Notes: generated by a model not told the origin, from the sequence alone. A DNA stretch of 23,159 bases from an uncultured Lachnospiraceae bacterium (GCA_910586405.1 CAJUII010000032.1:1-23159); one strand, 5' to 3'. Positions 6,118 to 14,581 are shown, numbered from the stretch's first letter. Translations and numbers: made by a program.

Positions 6118-7071
6118 ATGTTCGCAGCAAAAAGTATTTTATTGATGGTTCTCGGATTCATCATTTTGATCAAGGGAGCGGATTTCTTTGTGGATGGGGC
6201 GTCAGGAATCGCGGAGAAATTTCATATACCGCAGATTATCATCGGACTGACCATCGTGGCATTCGGGACGAGTGCGCCGGAGGCGGCAATCAGTATCTCG
6301 GCAGCATTAGCGGGGACGACGGGCATCGCAATCGGCAATATCCTTGGCAGCAATTTGCTGAACATCCTGATAATACTCGGTATTTCAGCATGTATCGTAC
6401 CGCTGCATATCGGAAAATCCAGTATTCGGTTTGATATTCCGTTTAATCTGGTCATCACGCTGGCGCTTGTGTTGTTTGGCGTTCTTTTTGGTGAACTGAA
6501 TGTCTTTTCCGGTGTGATCTTCTGGCTTTTGATGATTGTGTTTCTGGTGCATCTTTTTCGCGCGGCAAAGGGTGAAATGAACCAGGGTGAAGCGGTAGAG
6601 GAATCGAGTAAACAAAAGAATATCCTGCTGTTAATTTTGTATATTGCAGGCGGCATTGCGGCAATTATTTTCGGAAGCGATCTTGCGGTTGACAATGCCA
6701 CCGTCATTGCGTCGGATATTCTGCATATTGACGACCGGCTCATTGGACTGACCATTATAGCCCTCGGCACATCCCTGCCGGAGCTTATGACTTCTGTGGT
6801 GGCAGCGAGAAAGGGGAATGCGGATATCGCAGTTGGCAATATTCTGGGGAGCAATATTTTCAATATCCTCTTTGTGCTGGGAACTGTATCCTTGATCTCG
6901 CCGGTGGCATTTTCGCGCGCCTTTGTCGTTGATGGTATCATCGGCATTGCGGCGGTGATTCTGCTGTATTTCCTCTCCAAAGATGACGATACCTTGTCGC
7001 GGCGCGATGGCGTGACATTTATGACATGTTACGCGGTTTATTTCGCATATTTGCTCATCACAAACAGCTGA
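6118..7071 (+). CDS. CaCA-superfamily calcium/sodium antiporter (YrbG-like)
   Basis: 317 residues, with many hydrophobic segments consistent with the ten-helix CaCA fold. The two inverted alpha-repeats are clear: GLTIVAFGTSAPE (43-55) with GNILGSN (73-79), and GLTIIALGTSLPE (210-222) with GNILGSN (240-246). The Glu55 and Glu222 positions are the ion-binding acids of the family. An acidic, soluble loop (about 150-166) separates the halves. It probably exchanges Ca2+ for Na+ or H+ across the cytoplasmic membrane. A GGAGG site directly before ATG 6118 fixes the start. Only a weak promoter-like TTGCAG is seen upstream, so the gene could also be read from the SPFH operon through the inverted repeat. 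Confidence 0.93.
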   Translation: MFAAKSILLMVLGFIILIKGADFFVDGASGIAEKFHIPQIIIGLTIVAFGTSAPEAAISISAALAGTTGIAIGNILGSNLLNILIILGISACIVPLHIGKSSIRFDIPFNLVITLALVLFGVLFGELNVFSGVIFWLLMIVFLVHLFRAAKGEMNQGEAVEESSKQKNILLLILYIAGGIAAIIFGSDLAVDNATVIASDILHIDDRLIGLTIIALGTSLPELMTSVVAARKGNADIAVGNILGSNIFNILFVLGTVSLISPVAFSRAFVVDGIIGIAAVILLYFLSKDDDTLSRRDGVTFMTCYAVYFAYLLITNS

Positions 7072-7080
7072 CTTTTTCGT

Positions 7081-7138
7081 TTGACAAGATTAAGTTCGTA
7101 GAAAGTATTATAAAAAGGTTGGTTTAAACCGATATAAT
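7081..7138 (+). promoter_or_regulatory. Promoter region of the acidic coiled-coil gene, possible sigma-28 site
   Basis: Two readings coexist. A TTGACA (7081-7086) faces TATTAT (7106-7111) at a long 19-nt spacing. Further on, TATA (7109-7112), 15 nt, then ACCGATAT (7128-7135) resembles the flagellar sigma-28 pattern TAAA-N15-GCCGATAA, with one mismatch in the first element. A perfect 10-bp palindrome, GGTTTAAACC (7121-7130), overlaps it and could be an operator. TATAAT also occurs at 7133-7138. Confidence 0.45.
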
Positions 7139-7204
7139 ATTAGGATACATATAGACGAAGGCACGTGTAAAAGGATTTACAATGATCAACAAGGAGGTTG
7201 AAAT

Positions 7205-8611
7205 ATGCAGATGCAGCTAAATCAGGTGAATCGATTCAATCATTTTAGCAATCATTATGTGACGAATGCATACGGAACAAACACGAATGTGTCAATGCAT
7301 TCGCGCCGCCGAATGATGGAGTCACAGGAGAAGGCGCAGGAGTCGGAGGCGGTGAGAGTCACGATTTCCGGTGAGGCGATGGAGCTTGCCAGACAGGCAA
7401 AGGCGATGGAGCGGCTGGATGATTATATGAAGGCGCAGAAGTCAGAGACGGAGAGTGATGCGCCAGATCAGGAAGAAGAGAAGGTGCAGTTGACCGATGA
7501 AGAATTATATGATGAGCTGTTAGATCAAGTGAAGATATGGGGCGATAAGTCTCATGACCTTCTCCACAACTTTAACCACAAAGAAACCGCTGAGATGGCA
7601 GAGAAGAGCGCAGCAGCATTACACGAGATGCAAAATCTCGAGGAGATGCAGAAGGCTGAGATCAGCAAAATACAGCGGGAGGCACAGAAGGCAGCAGAGA
7701 TGGCGTCCATGCAGCAGGAGGAAATCAGCAGGAAAAATTCTGAGCTGATCATGATGATCGAGAGCTTTGAGGATCAGGAGGAAGAGGCGGAAAAAGCAGC
7801 GGAGGGCGAAGGCGGTGAGAAAGAGGCAGAGCAGACAGAAGCCGCGCCCGCAGGCAGCATGATGGCAGGCGAATTTGGCGCGATGGCAGTCAAGGGGGAG
7901 CTGGGTGTATTGGATACAATAAACAGCATGGACCAGTCGAGTGCCTACAGAACCAAAATCAGTGATGAATCCATCAAAGCGGTTGAGACAGAGCGGAAAA
8001 ATATATATCGGGCAAATGCATCGGAGAATTTTACGATGAAGGAAAAGCTTTCGGCAATGGAGGATTTTGTCTGTGCACTTGCCAATAAAGATGAGGTGAA
8101 GAAGTCCTTCGAGCAGCGCATTGAGAAGGAACAAAATCCAGAGGCTAAGAAAAAGCTAGAGGCAATGCTGGAATATTTTAAAACATTAAATATGAAAAAT
8201 GGTTTCCACACTTTAGAAGAAGACAGGGAATTTGCACTCCAGGAGCGAATCACAGCAAGGGATTTGCGGATTGCACATCTTGGCGATAATCATTTTTCGA
8301 TGGCGGAGCATCAAAAGCGTGAACTGCAATCTCTGTTGGAAGCAAATATCTTAAAGTCACAGGGACAGAACAGCGTTCTTGACCGGATGGAAGACGTATC
8401 CAAGCGTTTGCAGGAGAAGCTCGATGAGCGTGATCATATTGATGAAGAGCTTACACCAGACGAGGAAATCCGTGATCAAGAAGAGCAGGAGGAGCTGAAA
8501 TCGGAAGAAGCGCTTGAATCAAAGAACGAACTTGAAGAGAATGAATCTGAAACGGAAGAACTTGTAACGGAAGAATATGTTAAAGAAGAACGTGAAAAAG
8601 AATATTATTAA
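7205..8611 (+). CDS. Large acidic coiled-coil protein of unknown function
   Basis: 468 residues, with no signal peptide, no membrane segment and no domain I recognise. The first 45 residues are polar and Asn/His-rich (QVNRFNHFSNHYVTNAYG). A short VTISGEAMELARQAKAMERL stretch (about 51-70) follows. The middle (about 95-200) is rich in Glu, Lys, Ala and Met with heptad-like spacing, so coiled coil is likely. The region 195-240 is Glu/Ala/Gly-rich and probably flexible. Residues 270-400 are helical again. The last 60 residues are almost all acidic (ELTPDEEIRDQEEQEELK). AAGGAGG at 7191-7197 fixes the start. It is a single-gene unit between a possible sigma-28 promoter and a strong terminator. A cytoplasmic scaffold or a motility-linked protein are guesses. 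Confidence 0.85.
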   Translation: MQMQLNQVNRFNHFSNHYVTNAYGTNTNVSMHSRRRMMESQEKAQESEAVRVTISGEAMELARQAKAMERLDDYMKAQKSETESDAPDQEEEKVQLTDEELYDELLDQVKIWGDKSHDLLHNFNHKETAEMAEKSAAALHEMQNLEEMQKAEISKIQREAQKAAEMASMQQEEISRKNSELIMMIESFEDQEEEAEKAAEGEGGEKEAEQTEAAPAGSMMAGEFGAMAVKGELGVLDTINSMDQSSAYRTKISDESIKAVETERKNIYRANASENFTMKEKLSAMEDFVCALANKDEVKKSFEQRIEKEQNPEAKKKLEAMLEYFKTLNMKNGFHTLEEDREFALQERITARDLRIAHLGDNHFSMAEHQKRELQSLLEANILKSQGQNSVLDRMEDVSKRLQEKLDERDHIDEELTPDEEIRDQEEQEELKSEEALESKNELEENESETEELVTEEYVKEEREKEYY

Positions 8612-8652
8612 GATAAGGCACTTCATGATCAAAATCTGACAGGCCTTGCGAG

Positions 8653-8680
8653 ATCCCCTGATATACGCAGGGGATTTTTT
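8653..8680 (+). terminator. Rho-independent terminator
   Basis: ATCCCCTG (8653-8660) pairs with CAGGGGAT (8668-8675) across a 7-nt loop and is followed by T's to 8680. Confidence 0.9.
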
Positions 8681-8757
8681 GTTGTGGGTCAGGACGTGTG
8701 CAGAAAAGCTTTGCTGCCTCAGTCGTCAGTGTTTGGCGGACGGGGATTCAAATATTG

Positions 8758-8786
8758 TGGAATGTTAACTGGATCTGTGATATAAT
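8758..8786 (+). promoter_or_regulatory. Extended -10 promoter of the FG-GAP/two-component operon
   Basis: TGATATAAT (8778-8786) is a full extended -10. The -35 position 17 nt upstream reads TGGAAT and is poor, as is common for extended -10 promoters. Transcription would start near 8793, about 46 nt before the ATG at 8839. Confidence 0.65.
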
Positions 8787-8838
8787 GCAGTCATGAAAAG
8801 ACGAAACATAGATTGAAAGAAAGAGAAAGGCTCGTTTC

Positions 8839-10071
8839 ATGAGTATCATAAAAATACAGAATCGAAATAAATTATCTGCGGCGCTGCTGCTTGCGGCGCT
8901 GTCTGCCCTATGTCTGCCTGTCGGTGCAGAGGCTAAAACGGCCGTATCCAAGCAGCCTGTCTCAGGTGTGTTCTTGGAGAAAACGTCAATTAAGATTTCT
9001 GAATCTAAAATTACGGAGTCAGACAATGTGCGCGTCCTGTACGATGAGTATAACGCGCGTCTGGATTCTATCACAACGCAAACGGATATCGAAGAGAAAG
9101 GTTTTGACATTGTAGAAAGCCAGATTTTTCCGTTTGAGCCGGAGATCATACCGGAATCTGAGATCGATCCGGACACGGAAGATGCCCTTGTCGATGAGGA
9201 ATCCTCTGGCTTGTCTGTCATTCCCGCATTTGATAGGACGTATCACCGCTTGGCGCTTTTTCTCGCGGATGCCGATGGAAGTATATTATATAAGACCGAT
9301 CAGCTAGAGACCAACAGCCGCATTCGGGGGCAGATGGAACAGCCGGGGCAGGAGATTGCTTCGGTGGCATTTCAGGACCTAAATGGCGATGCCCGGACTG
9401 ACATTATCCTGATCACGTCCTGTAAGGGAGCTGACGGCAGGAATTACAAGGTGGGCGATGTGCTGCTACAGAGCGGGGAAGAACTTTGTTTTTATCGAGA
9501 TTACAGGATCTCAGCCAAACTCAACCGCTTTGGCATGAACAAAAATGCGAAGTCCATCACTGCGTTTGTCCGTGACGGGGATTCGACGGAGTTTTTATAT
9601 ACGGCGCTGACTTTAAAGGAACTGCGCCAGCATGGCTTTCAGATTATCACAGAGCAATCCTATACCAGAACTTTTGGCAAGCTTGGAAAACTTCAGGTGG
9701 TGCCGGGAACATACCGCATCGCAGACTATGAGGTGTTTATGATCTATCTTGTCAATGAGCAGGATTATATCGTGTTTGTGCTACAGCCCATGGGGGATTT
9801 TGATAACCTGTATGCGCTAAAGGGAATCAATTGCAGGGATATTGACGGCGATGGACTCAAAGATATTATTGTGCTGGCAAAGTACAGTTATGAGGATGAA
9901 GAACACAAGCTTGCGGTTGCGAGCGATTACAGTATCTATTATCAGCGGACGGGCGGGTTTTCGGCAGATACGGAGATCAAGAGCCAGTATCCGTGCAGTG
10001 ATGAGGATACAATGCAGACACTTGTAGAGAAAGCCAGAGCATACTGGGGGTGGAAAACAGACAATGATTAA
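8839..10071 (+). CDS. Secreted protein with FG-GAP/VCBS-like calcium-binding repeats
   Basis: 410 residues. A signal peptide covers about 1-32: basic start, leucine/alanine core LSAALLLAALSALCLPVG, probable cleavage after AEA. Two Asp-rich loops of FG-GAP type are present: FQDLNGDARTDIILIT (about 179-193) and CRDIDGDGLKDIIVLA (332-347). These are calcium-binding loops of beta-propeller-like proteins. A Glu/Asp-rich linker (95-125) precedes the folded part. No catalytic motif is seen. The AAAGG site at 8824-8829 supports the start. The 3' end overlaps the response regulator gene by 8 nt, so it is translated together with a two-component system. It probably works outside the membrane as an accessory sensor or modulator of the kinase (inference). 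Confidence 0.85.
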   Translation: MSIIKIQNRNKLSAALLLAALSALCLPVGAEAKTAVSKQPVSGVFLEKTSIKISESKITESDNVRVLYDEYNARLDSITTQTDIEEKGFDIVESQIFPFEPEIIPESEIDPDTEDALVDEESSGLSVIPAFDRTYHRLALFLADADGSILYKTDQLETNSRIRGQMEQPGQEIASVAFQDLNGDARTDIILITSCKGADGRNYKVGDVLLQSGEELCFYRDYRISAKLNRFGMNKNAKSITAFVRDGDSTEFLYTALTLKELRQHGFQIITEQSYTRTFGKLGKLQVVPGTYRIADYEVFMIYLVNEQDYIVFVLQPMGDFDNLYALKGINCRDIDGDGLKDIIVLAKYSYEDEEHKLAVASDYSIYYQRTGGFSADTEIKSQYPCSDEDTMQTLVEKARAYWGWKTDND

Positions 10072-10723
10072 AATTTTGATTGTAGATGATGAAAAACCGA
10101 TTTGCGACTTGATCGATCTCAACCTGTCCTCGGCAGGATACCATTGCGTGACTGTGCAGGACGGCTTGAAGGCGATTGATCTGATAGAAAAGGAACCCTT
10201 TGATTTGATTTTGCTGGATATCATGCTGCCCGGTGCGGATGGTTATGATGTGATGGAATACATACGTCCGCTGGGAATACCTGTGATCTTTATCACTGCT
10301 AAATACGAGGTGAAAAACAGGGTAAAGGGGTTAAAGCTCGGTGCGGATGATTATATCGTGAAACCTTTTGATGTGGTGGAGCTGGTCGCGCGTGTCGAGG
10401 CGGTTCTGCGGCGGTATAATAAAACAGAACAGCGCCTGACAGCGGGCGATGTGACTGTGGATGTGGAGGCGCACCGCGTGATGAAGGGGACAAGACAAGT
10501 CGAGCTGACTAACAAGGAATTTGGGCTGCTGGTGCTCTTTATGCGGAATAAGAATGTGGCGCTGTTTCGTGAGACTTTGTATGAAAAGGTCTGGGAAGGA
10601 GAGTATTTTGCTGACAGCCGCACATTGGATCTGCATGTCCAGCGATTGAGAAAAAAACTCGGCTGGGAGCACAGTCTGGTAGCAGTGTACAAGGTTGGAT
10701 ATCGTCTGGAAATATCGGATTAG
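10064..10723 (+). CDS. OmpR/PhoB-family response regulator
   Basis: 219 residues. The receiver domain (1-115) has Asp8/Asp9, the phospho-acceptor Asp52 in LLDIMLPGADG, Thr78 in IFITAK and Lys100 in VKPFD. The C-terminal winged-helix domain (about 127-216) shows LTNKEFGLLVLF, the recognition helix DSRTLDLHVQRLRKKL, and the wing YKVGYRLE. This is a standard full-length transcription regulator, expected to bind direct repeats as a dimer. It overlaps the FG-GAP gene by 8 nt and lies 25 nt before the kinase. The 11-nt-phased TGAT repeats at 12969-13012 are a plausible target. Phosphorylation would come from the adjoining kinase. Confidence 0.95.
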   Translation: MIKILIVDDEKPICDLIDLNLSSAGYHCVTVQDGLKAIDLIEKEPFDLILLDIMLPGADGYDVMEYIRPLGIPVIFITAKYEVKNRVKGLKLGADDYIVKPFDVVELVARVEAVLRRYNKTEQRLTAGDVTVDVEAHRVMKGTRQVELTNKEFGLLVLFMRNKNVALFRETLYEKVWEGEYFADSRTLDLHVQRLRKKLGWEHSLVAVYKVGYRLEISD

Positions 10724-10748
10724 GGACATTGGAACAAGGGGTATAATC

Positions 10749-12152
10749 ATGAAGATTTCACTAAAAATGCTGTTGTCCACCATCGTGATCATGGCGCTTG
10801 CGCTCGGATTGAGCGGATACTTTTTCGTCAATTATGTGTTCGAGACTTCGCTTGCGAGGGAGGTTGGACAGGCATCTGATGAGAATAGTGTGCTGAGCTT
10901 TGCCTTTGAGACAGCAGTGCTCAATGTGCCGGCGAGATATTCTGTTCTGCCTGACAGCACTGTGGAGGAGATCGCGGCAAAGCTAGAGCGGGGCGGACGC
11001 AGCACCAACCGCCTGATTAGGATTGCGGATGAGCAGAGGGAAGTGCTGCACACCAGCGACGGGTTCAAGGCGGATCAGCAGCTTTTGAAACAGATTCAGC
11101 CGGATACAAAATTATACCGTGTCATCGAGACAGAAAACGGCTATTATGTTCATACCTGCGCAGCGGTCAATGCGCTTGGCAGAATCCTTTATCTGGAAAC
11201 GATGAAGGACGTCTCCGATGTGTTCACGGAGCGCGCGATGGGGTTTTCACTGTACCGCAGAATGACGATTGCAATGCTGTTTATTGGCACAGTGGTGATG
11301 CATTTTATCTCATCGCACTTAACGAAACCCATCCGCCTGCTCACCAGAGCGACGAGACGGATGTCAGAAGGGGATTATGCATACCGCGCGAGACAGGTGA
11401 GCCATGATGAGCTGGGACAACTGACATGTGACTTTAATGAGATGGCAAATGCGCTGGAGGAAAATATCGAGAAGCTGGAGGAGGAGAACGAAGCCAAGGA
11501 GGAGTTTATGGGAGCTTTTGCGCATGAACTCAAGACGCCGCTCACCGCGATCATCGGGTACGCGGATATGCTGCGCTCGCATAAACTGGACGAGGAGAAG
11601 AGCATTCTGTCCGCAAACTATATCTATACGGAGGGCAAACGCCTTGAGGCAATGTCATTTCGTCTGCTGGATATCATTGTGGCAAAGAAAGAGGAGGTTG
11701 TGCTGAGCAAAGTTGCAGTATCAGAGTTTTTTGATTATCTGCGCGAGATGTTTACAGAGGAAAATCGGGGGATGCGATTTGAATTTACATGGGATGACAG
11801 CACTGTATGGGCGGAGGTCAACTTGATCAAAACGGTGCTTGTCAATCTGATCGACAATGCGTGCAAGGCGTCAGAACCAGGAAGCCAGATCAAGATACAT
11901 GGGAATAAGCTGGAGGAGGGCTATCGGTTTCAAATCGAAGATGAGGGAATCGGCATACCTGTTGAGGAGCAGCACAAGATCACGAAAGCGTTCTACATGG
12001 TGGACAAATCCCGCGCTCGGAGTAAGAACGGCGCCGGGCTGGGGCTTGCGCTGTGCGATGAGATTCTAAAGATTCATCACAGTGAACTGACAATACAGAG
12101 TGAACAGGGAAAAGGTTCCTGTATCGGGTTTATATTGGGGGACAGTTTATGA
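10749..12152 (+). CDS. Membrane sensor histidine kinase
   Basis: 467 residues from ATG 10749. TM1 is at about 8-30. An extracellular sensor region of about 135 residues follows (31-170), with TM2 at about 172-190. The HAMP domain starts at SSHLTKPIRLLTR and runs to about 240. The HisKA box is FAHELKTPL with His259. The ATPase motifs are NLIDNACKAS (Asn370), DEGIGIP (398-404) and GAGLGL (428-433). All kinase motifs are intact. The AAGGGG site just upstream supports 10749; an in-frame TTG at 10695 would start inside the regulator gene and is disfavoured. The last 4 nt overlap the next gene. The cognate regulator is the gene at 10064. The signal is unknown, but two extracellular accessory proteins are encoded in the same operon. 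Confidence 0.94.
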   Translation: MKISLKMLLSTIVIMALALGLSGYFFVNYVFETSLAREVGQASDENSVLSFAFETAVLNVPARYSVLPDSTVEEIAAKLERGGRSTNRLIRIADEQREVLHTSDGFKADQQLLKQIQPDTKLYRVIETENGYYVHTCAAVNALGRILYLETMKDVSDVFTERAMGFSLYRRMTIAMLFIGTVVMHFISSHLTKPIRLLTRATRRMSEGDYAYRARQVSHDELGQLTCDFNEMANALEENIEKLEEENEAKEEFMGAFAHELKTPLTAIIGYADMLRSHKLDEEKSILSANYIYTEGKRLEAMSFRLLDIIVAKKEEVVLSKVAVSEFFDYLREMFTEENRGMRFEFTWDDSTVWAEVNLIKTVLVNLIDNACKASEPGSQIKIHGNKLEEGYRFQIEDEGIGIPVEEQHKITKAFYMVDKSRARSKNGAGLGLALCDEILKIHHSELTIQSEQGKGSCIGFILGDSL

Positions 12153-12958
12153 ATAATACATTGCGCTGCTTAGCCGTTTTTTGGACAGTGGCATGTGTGA
12201 TCGCAGTCTCTATATGGGGACCGGAGACACTTGCAAAATATAAGGACAGAGGAATCCTGAATGAAGCGCACATTGAGGTGGTGGAGGAGGCGGGAGAGGG
12301 CTATCGATACAAGATGAATGCGAATGAAAAGCTCTATATTCTGTCGAGATGTCTTGGCGCCCAGCTGCTTTCCGAATACGATCCGGCAAATACAGATCTG
12401 GCGTATGAGGACTTGGAAGGTTCTTATGCTTTTGTGCGCAACTATAATGGGCCATCGGGAAAGGAAATCACAAATGAGCAGATTTATGAGACCTGCAATC
12501 AGGGGCTTGAGATGCTCAAAGAGCTCGGCATATTGCCGGAGGAAGTCCGAAAGGTGAATGCGGACTCCTATGATGCGACGCTCTACTCTGCGATCGACGT
12601 GCTAGAACCGCGCAATAATGTGGCAGTCTGGAAGATGGAGCTGTCAAACAGCCAGAGGAATGCAGACAAAGCAAATCGTCTGATTGATGCCTTTATCGAT
12701 GCAGACGATGGCAAGATTTATGAGTTTTATGTGCGGACGCCACTCGTGTGGGGAGAGATTGATACGGATGAGATCGTCGAGGCATGGGGCGCCTATATGG
12801 GGCTTGATGCGCCTGTGGCATATGAATCAGACAATCCACTGCTCGAAACGACACCGTATTTCAAGAAATATGTCTTCGCTGGAATGGGCGATGGCAAGAC
12901 GATTGTCACAGTCGGCTTCTATGAAGGTATCAGTGAACTATTTTTAAAAATTTCATAA
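12149..12958 (+). CDS. Membrane-anchored extracytoplasmic protein, two-component accessory
   Basis: 269 residues. One N-terminal hydrophobic segment (about 5-24) is followed by a long soluble region that should lie outside the membrane. It could be an uncleaved anchor or a signal peptide; no lipobox is seen. I recognise no family. The soluble part contains repeated aromatic and acidic stretches (for example EIYEFYVRTPLVW-like text at about 190-204) and no catalytic signature. Its ATG overlaps the kinase stop by 4 nt (ATGA), so translation is coupled. Small anchored proteins co-encoded with kinases often restrain or tune the kinase, as YycH/YycI do for WalK; that comparison is by context, not similarity. 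Confidence 0.8.
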   Translation: MNNTLRCLAVFWTVACVIAVSIWGPETLAKYKDRGILNEAHIEVVEEAGEGYRYKMNANEKLYILSRCLGAQLLSEYDPANTDLAYEDLEGSYAFVRNYNGPSGKEITNEQIYETCNQGLEMLKELGILPEEVRKVNADSYDATLYSAIDVLEPRNNVAVWKMELSNSQRNADKANRLIDAFIDADDGKIYEFYVRTPLVWGEIDTDEIVEAWGAYMGLDAPVAYESDNPLLETTPYFKKYVFAGMGDGKTIVTVGFYEGISELFLKIS

Positions 12959-12968
12959 ACAGATAAAA

Positions 12969-13023
12969 TGATGCAACTTTGATACAAAAATGATGATACT
13001 TTGATGCACCGCTTTTTTATAAT
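12969..13023 (+). promoter_or_regulatory. Promoter with four 11-nt-phased TGAT repeats, candidate response-regulator operator
   Basis: TGAT occurs at 12969, 12980, 12991 and 13002, exactly 11 nt apart. The first and third units are also alike downstream (TGATGCAACTT and TGATGATACTT). A -10 box TATAAT lies at 13018-13023. The last repeat occupies the -35 region, where no good TTGACA is present. This is the layout of OmpR/PhoB-family activator sites. Confidence 0.65.
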
Positions 13024-13076
13024 GGAACTACAATGAAAAAAGGGACCATTTTCGAAAGAGGAAGGAGTATCTGAGG

Positions 13077-14483
13077 ATGTACGAAGGACAATCATTCAGC
13101 ACCAAGTATTCAAGCTATTGCAAACAGAGAACACGTCGTAAACAACGTGCGCGCAGACGGCTGCTGGCAGTGGTGTTAGTGGTCTGTGCGGCAGCGTTGG
13201 TGCTGGTTTTGTCAGATAAGATTTTGCCGATAGAGGTGTGGGCGACACCGGAGAAAGATATCAAGGAGATAGATTTTGCCGTAATACAGGAACAGGAATC
13301 AGAACCAGAGGAAGAGCCTGTTGAGGAGGAAGCAGTGATAAAGAAGGCACCCCTTGTCTTTATCGACGCAGGGCATGGCGGAAATGACGGCGGATGTGCT
13401 GAGGATGGGATTATAGAGAAGGATATCAATCTGACGATCGCAGAGCTTGTGCGCGATAAACTTAAGGAGATGGGGTATGATGTCGCGATGTCGCGCAGTG
13501 TAGATAAGTATGTGGCAAAGGAGGAACGCGTCAAGAAAGCCAACGATATCAACGCGGATATCTATGTGAGCATCCACCAAAATTCGTCGGACGAGCGCAG
13601 TGTCAATGGTATGGAAGTGTGGTATGATGGGACAGACACGCAGCGCGACAGCAGGCGGCTGGCGCTGTTAGTCTCACAGCAGACTGCCAAAAGCACAGGG
13701 GCAGTGGAGCGCGAAGTCAGGGGAGACGCGGATTTCCATGTCACAGGCAGCACACAGATGCCCGCATGTCTGGTTGAGACAGGATTTTTGACGAACAGAG
13801 AAGAACGCAAAAAACTTGCGTCAACGGACTATCAGGAGCAGATCGCATTAGGAATCGTGCAGGGCATTGAGTACTATTTTCATCCCAAAACCATGTATCT
13901 GACATTTGATGATGGACCGTCGGAGGAGAATACGACGAGGGTACTCGATATTTTGAAGGAGCGGAATATTAAGGCAACCTTTTTCCTTGTGGGGGAAAAT
14001 GTAGAGAGATATCCCGAAATCGTGCGCAGAATAGCGCGGGAGGGACATGCCATAGGGATACACTGTTACAATCATGACTATAAGAAGCTGTATGACAACG
14101 CCAAGAATTATGTGGAGGATTTCGAACGGGCGCGCCAGGTTGTCTATGAGGTATGCGGTGTGCAGGCGCAAATGTTTCGGTTTCCGGGAGGAAGTATCAA
14201 CAGCTATAACAAGGAGGTCTATACCAAAATTATCGAGGAGATGACAAGCAGAGGCTATGTATATTATGACTGGAATGCCAGTCTTGAGGATGCGGCGTCG
14301 AGTGTGGCGCCTGAGAAGCTGTTGGCAAATGGTGTGGAGACGACAAAAGGACGCAAAAAAGTGATTCTGCTCGCACATGATGTCATCTATGACACGGGGA
14401 CGATTCTGGAGGAATTGCTCGATAAGTTTCCAGAGTACGAGATGTTGCCGCTCAGTGAGAAGGTAGAGCCAATACAATTTTAA
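13077..14483 (+). CDS. N-acetylmuramoyl-L-alanine amidase / polysaccharide deacetylase fusion
   Basis: 468 residues. A basic N-terminus and one membrane segment (about 29-46) anchor it, then an acidic Glu/Pro linker (70-90). Amidase_3 domain (92-268): FIDAGHGG with His100, Glu114 in IIEKDINLT, His167 in SIHQN and catalytic Glu234 in VETGFLTN. NodB polysaccharide deacetylase domain (273-460): TFDDGPS with Asp278/Asp279, the HCYNH zinc pair His329/His333, RFPGGS at 368-373 and LLAHD with His434. Both active sites look complete. The first domain cuts the peptide from muramic acid and the second removes N-acetyl groups from a glycan, so both act on the wall outside the membrane. GAGGAAGGAG at 13059-13068 sets the start. 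The promoter carries the TGAT repeats. Confidence 0.93.
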   Translation: MYEGQSFSTKYSSYCKQRTRRKQRARRRLLAVVLVVCAAALVLVLSDKILPIEVWATPEKDIKEIDFAVIQEQESEPEEEPVEEEAVIKKAPLVFIDAGHGGNDGGCAEDGIIEKDINLTIAELVRDKLKEMGYDVAMSRSVDKYVAKEERVKKANDINADIYVSIHQNSSDERSVNGMEVWYDGTDTQRDSRRLALLVSQQTAKSTGAVEREVRGDADFHVTGSTQMPACLVETGFLTNREERKKLASTDYQEQIALGIVQGIEYYFHPKTMYLTFDDGPSEENTTRVLDILKERNIKATFFLVGENVERYPEIVRRIAREGHAIGIHCYNHDYKKLYDNAKNYVEDFERARQVVYEVCGVQAQMFRFPGGSINSYNKEVYTKIIEEMTSRGYVYYDWNASLEDAASSVAPEKLLANGVETTKGRKKVILLAHDVIYDTGTILEELLDKFPEYEMLPLSEKVEPIQF

Positions 14484-14514
14484 AACAGTTCAGCCGACAG
14501 CTGAGCTGTTTTTT
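14482..14514 (+). terminator. Rho-independent terminator
   Basis: ACAGTTCAGC (14485-14494) pairs with GCTGAGCTGT (14500-14509) with one wobble across a 5-nt loop. T's follow to 14514. The stem starts just after the stop codon. Confidence 0.85.
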
Positions 14515-14581
14515 ATGCACACGGGCATCCCAAGAAAGCATGTCAGCAGAAGCAGTCGCACGCCGGTGCCAAAAACAATGC

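Noticed and set aside
6105..6434. 109-codon frame overlapping the antiporter start
   Set aside because: It overlaps the antiporter gene in another frame. The antiporter has clear CaCA motifs and its own ribosome binding site.
8839..8934. Lipoprotein reading for the FG-GAP-like protein
   Set aside because: A cysteine lies in the hydrophobic core (ALCLP), but the flanking residues do not form a lipobox. A normal cleavage after AEA fits better.
10695..10748. TTG start extending the histidine kinase by 18 codons
   Set aside because: It starts inside the regulator gene and adds no membrane or family features. ATG 10749 has a ribosome binding site.
13226..13235. GCCGATAG resembling a sigma-28 -10 inside the amidase gene
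   Set aside because: No TAAA at the 15-nt spacing and it is inside coding sequence.
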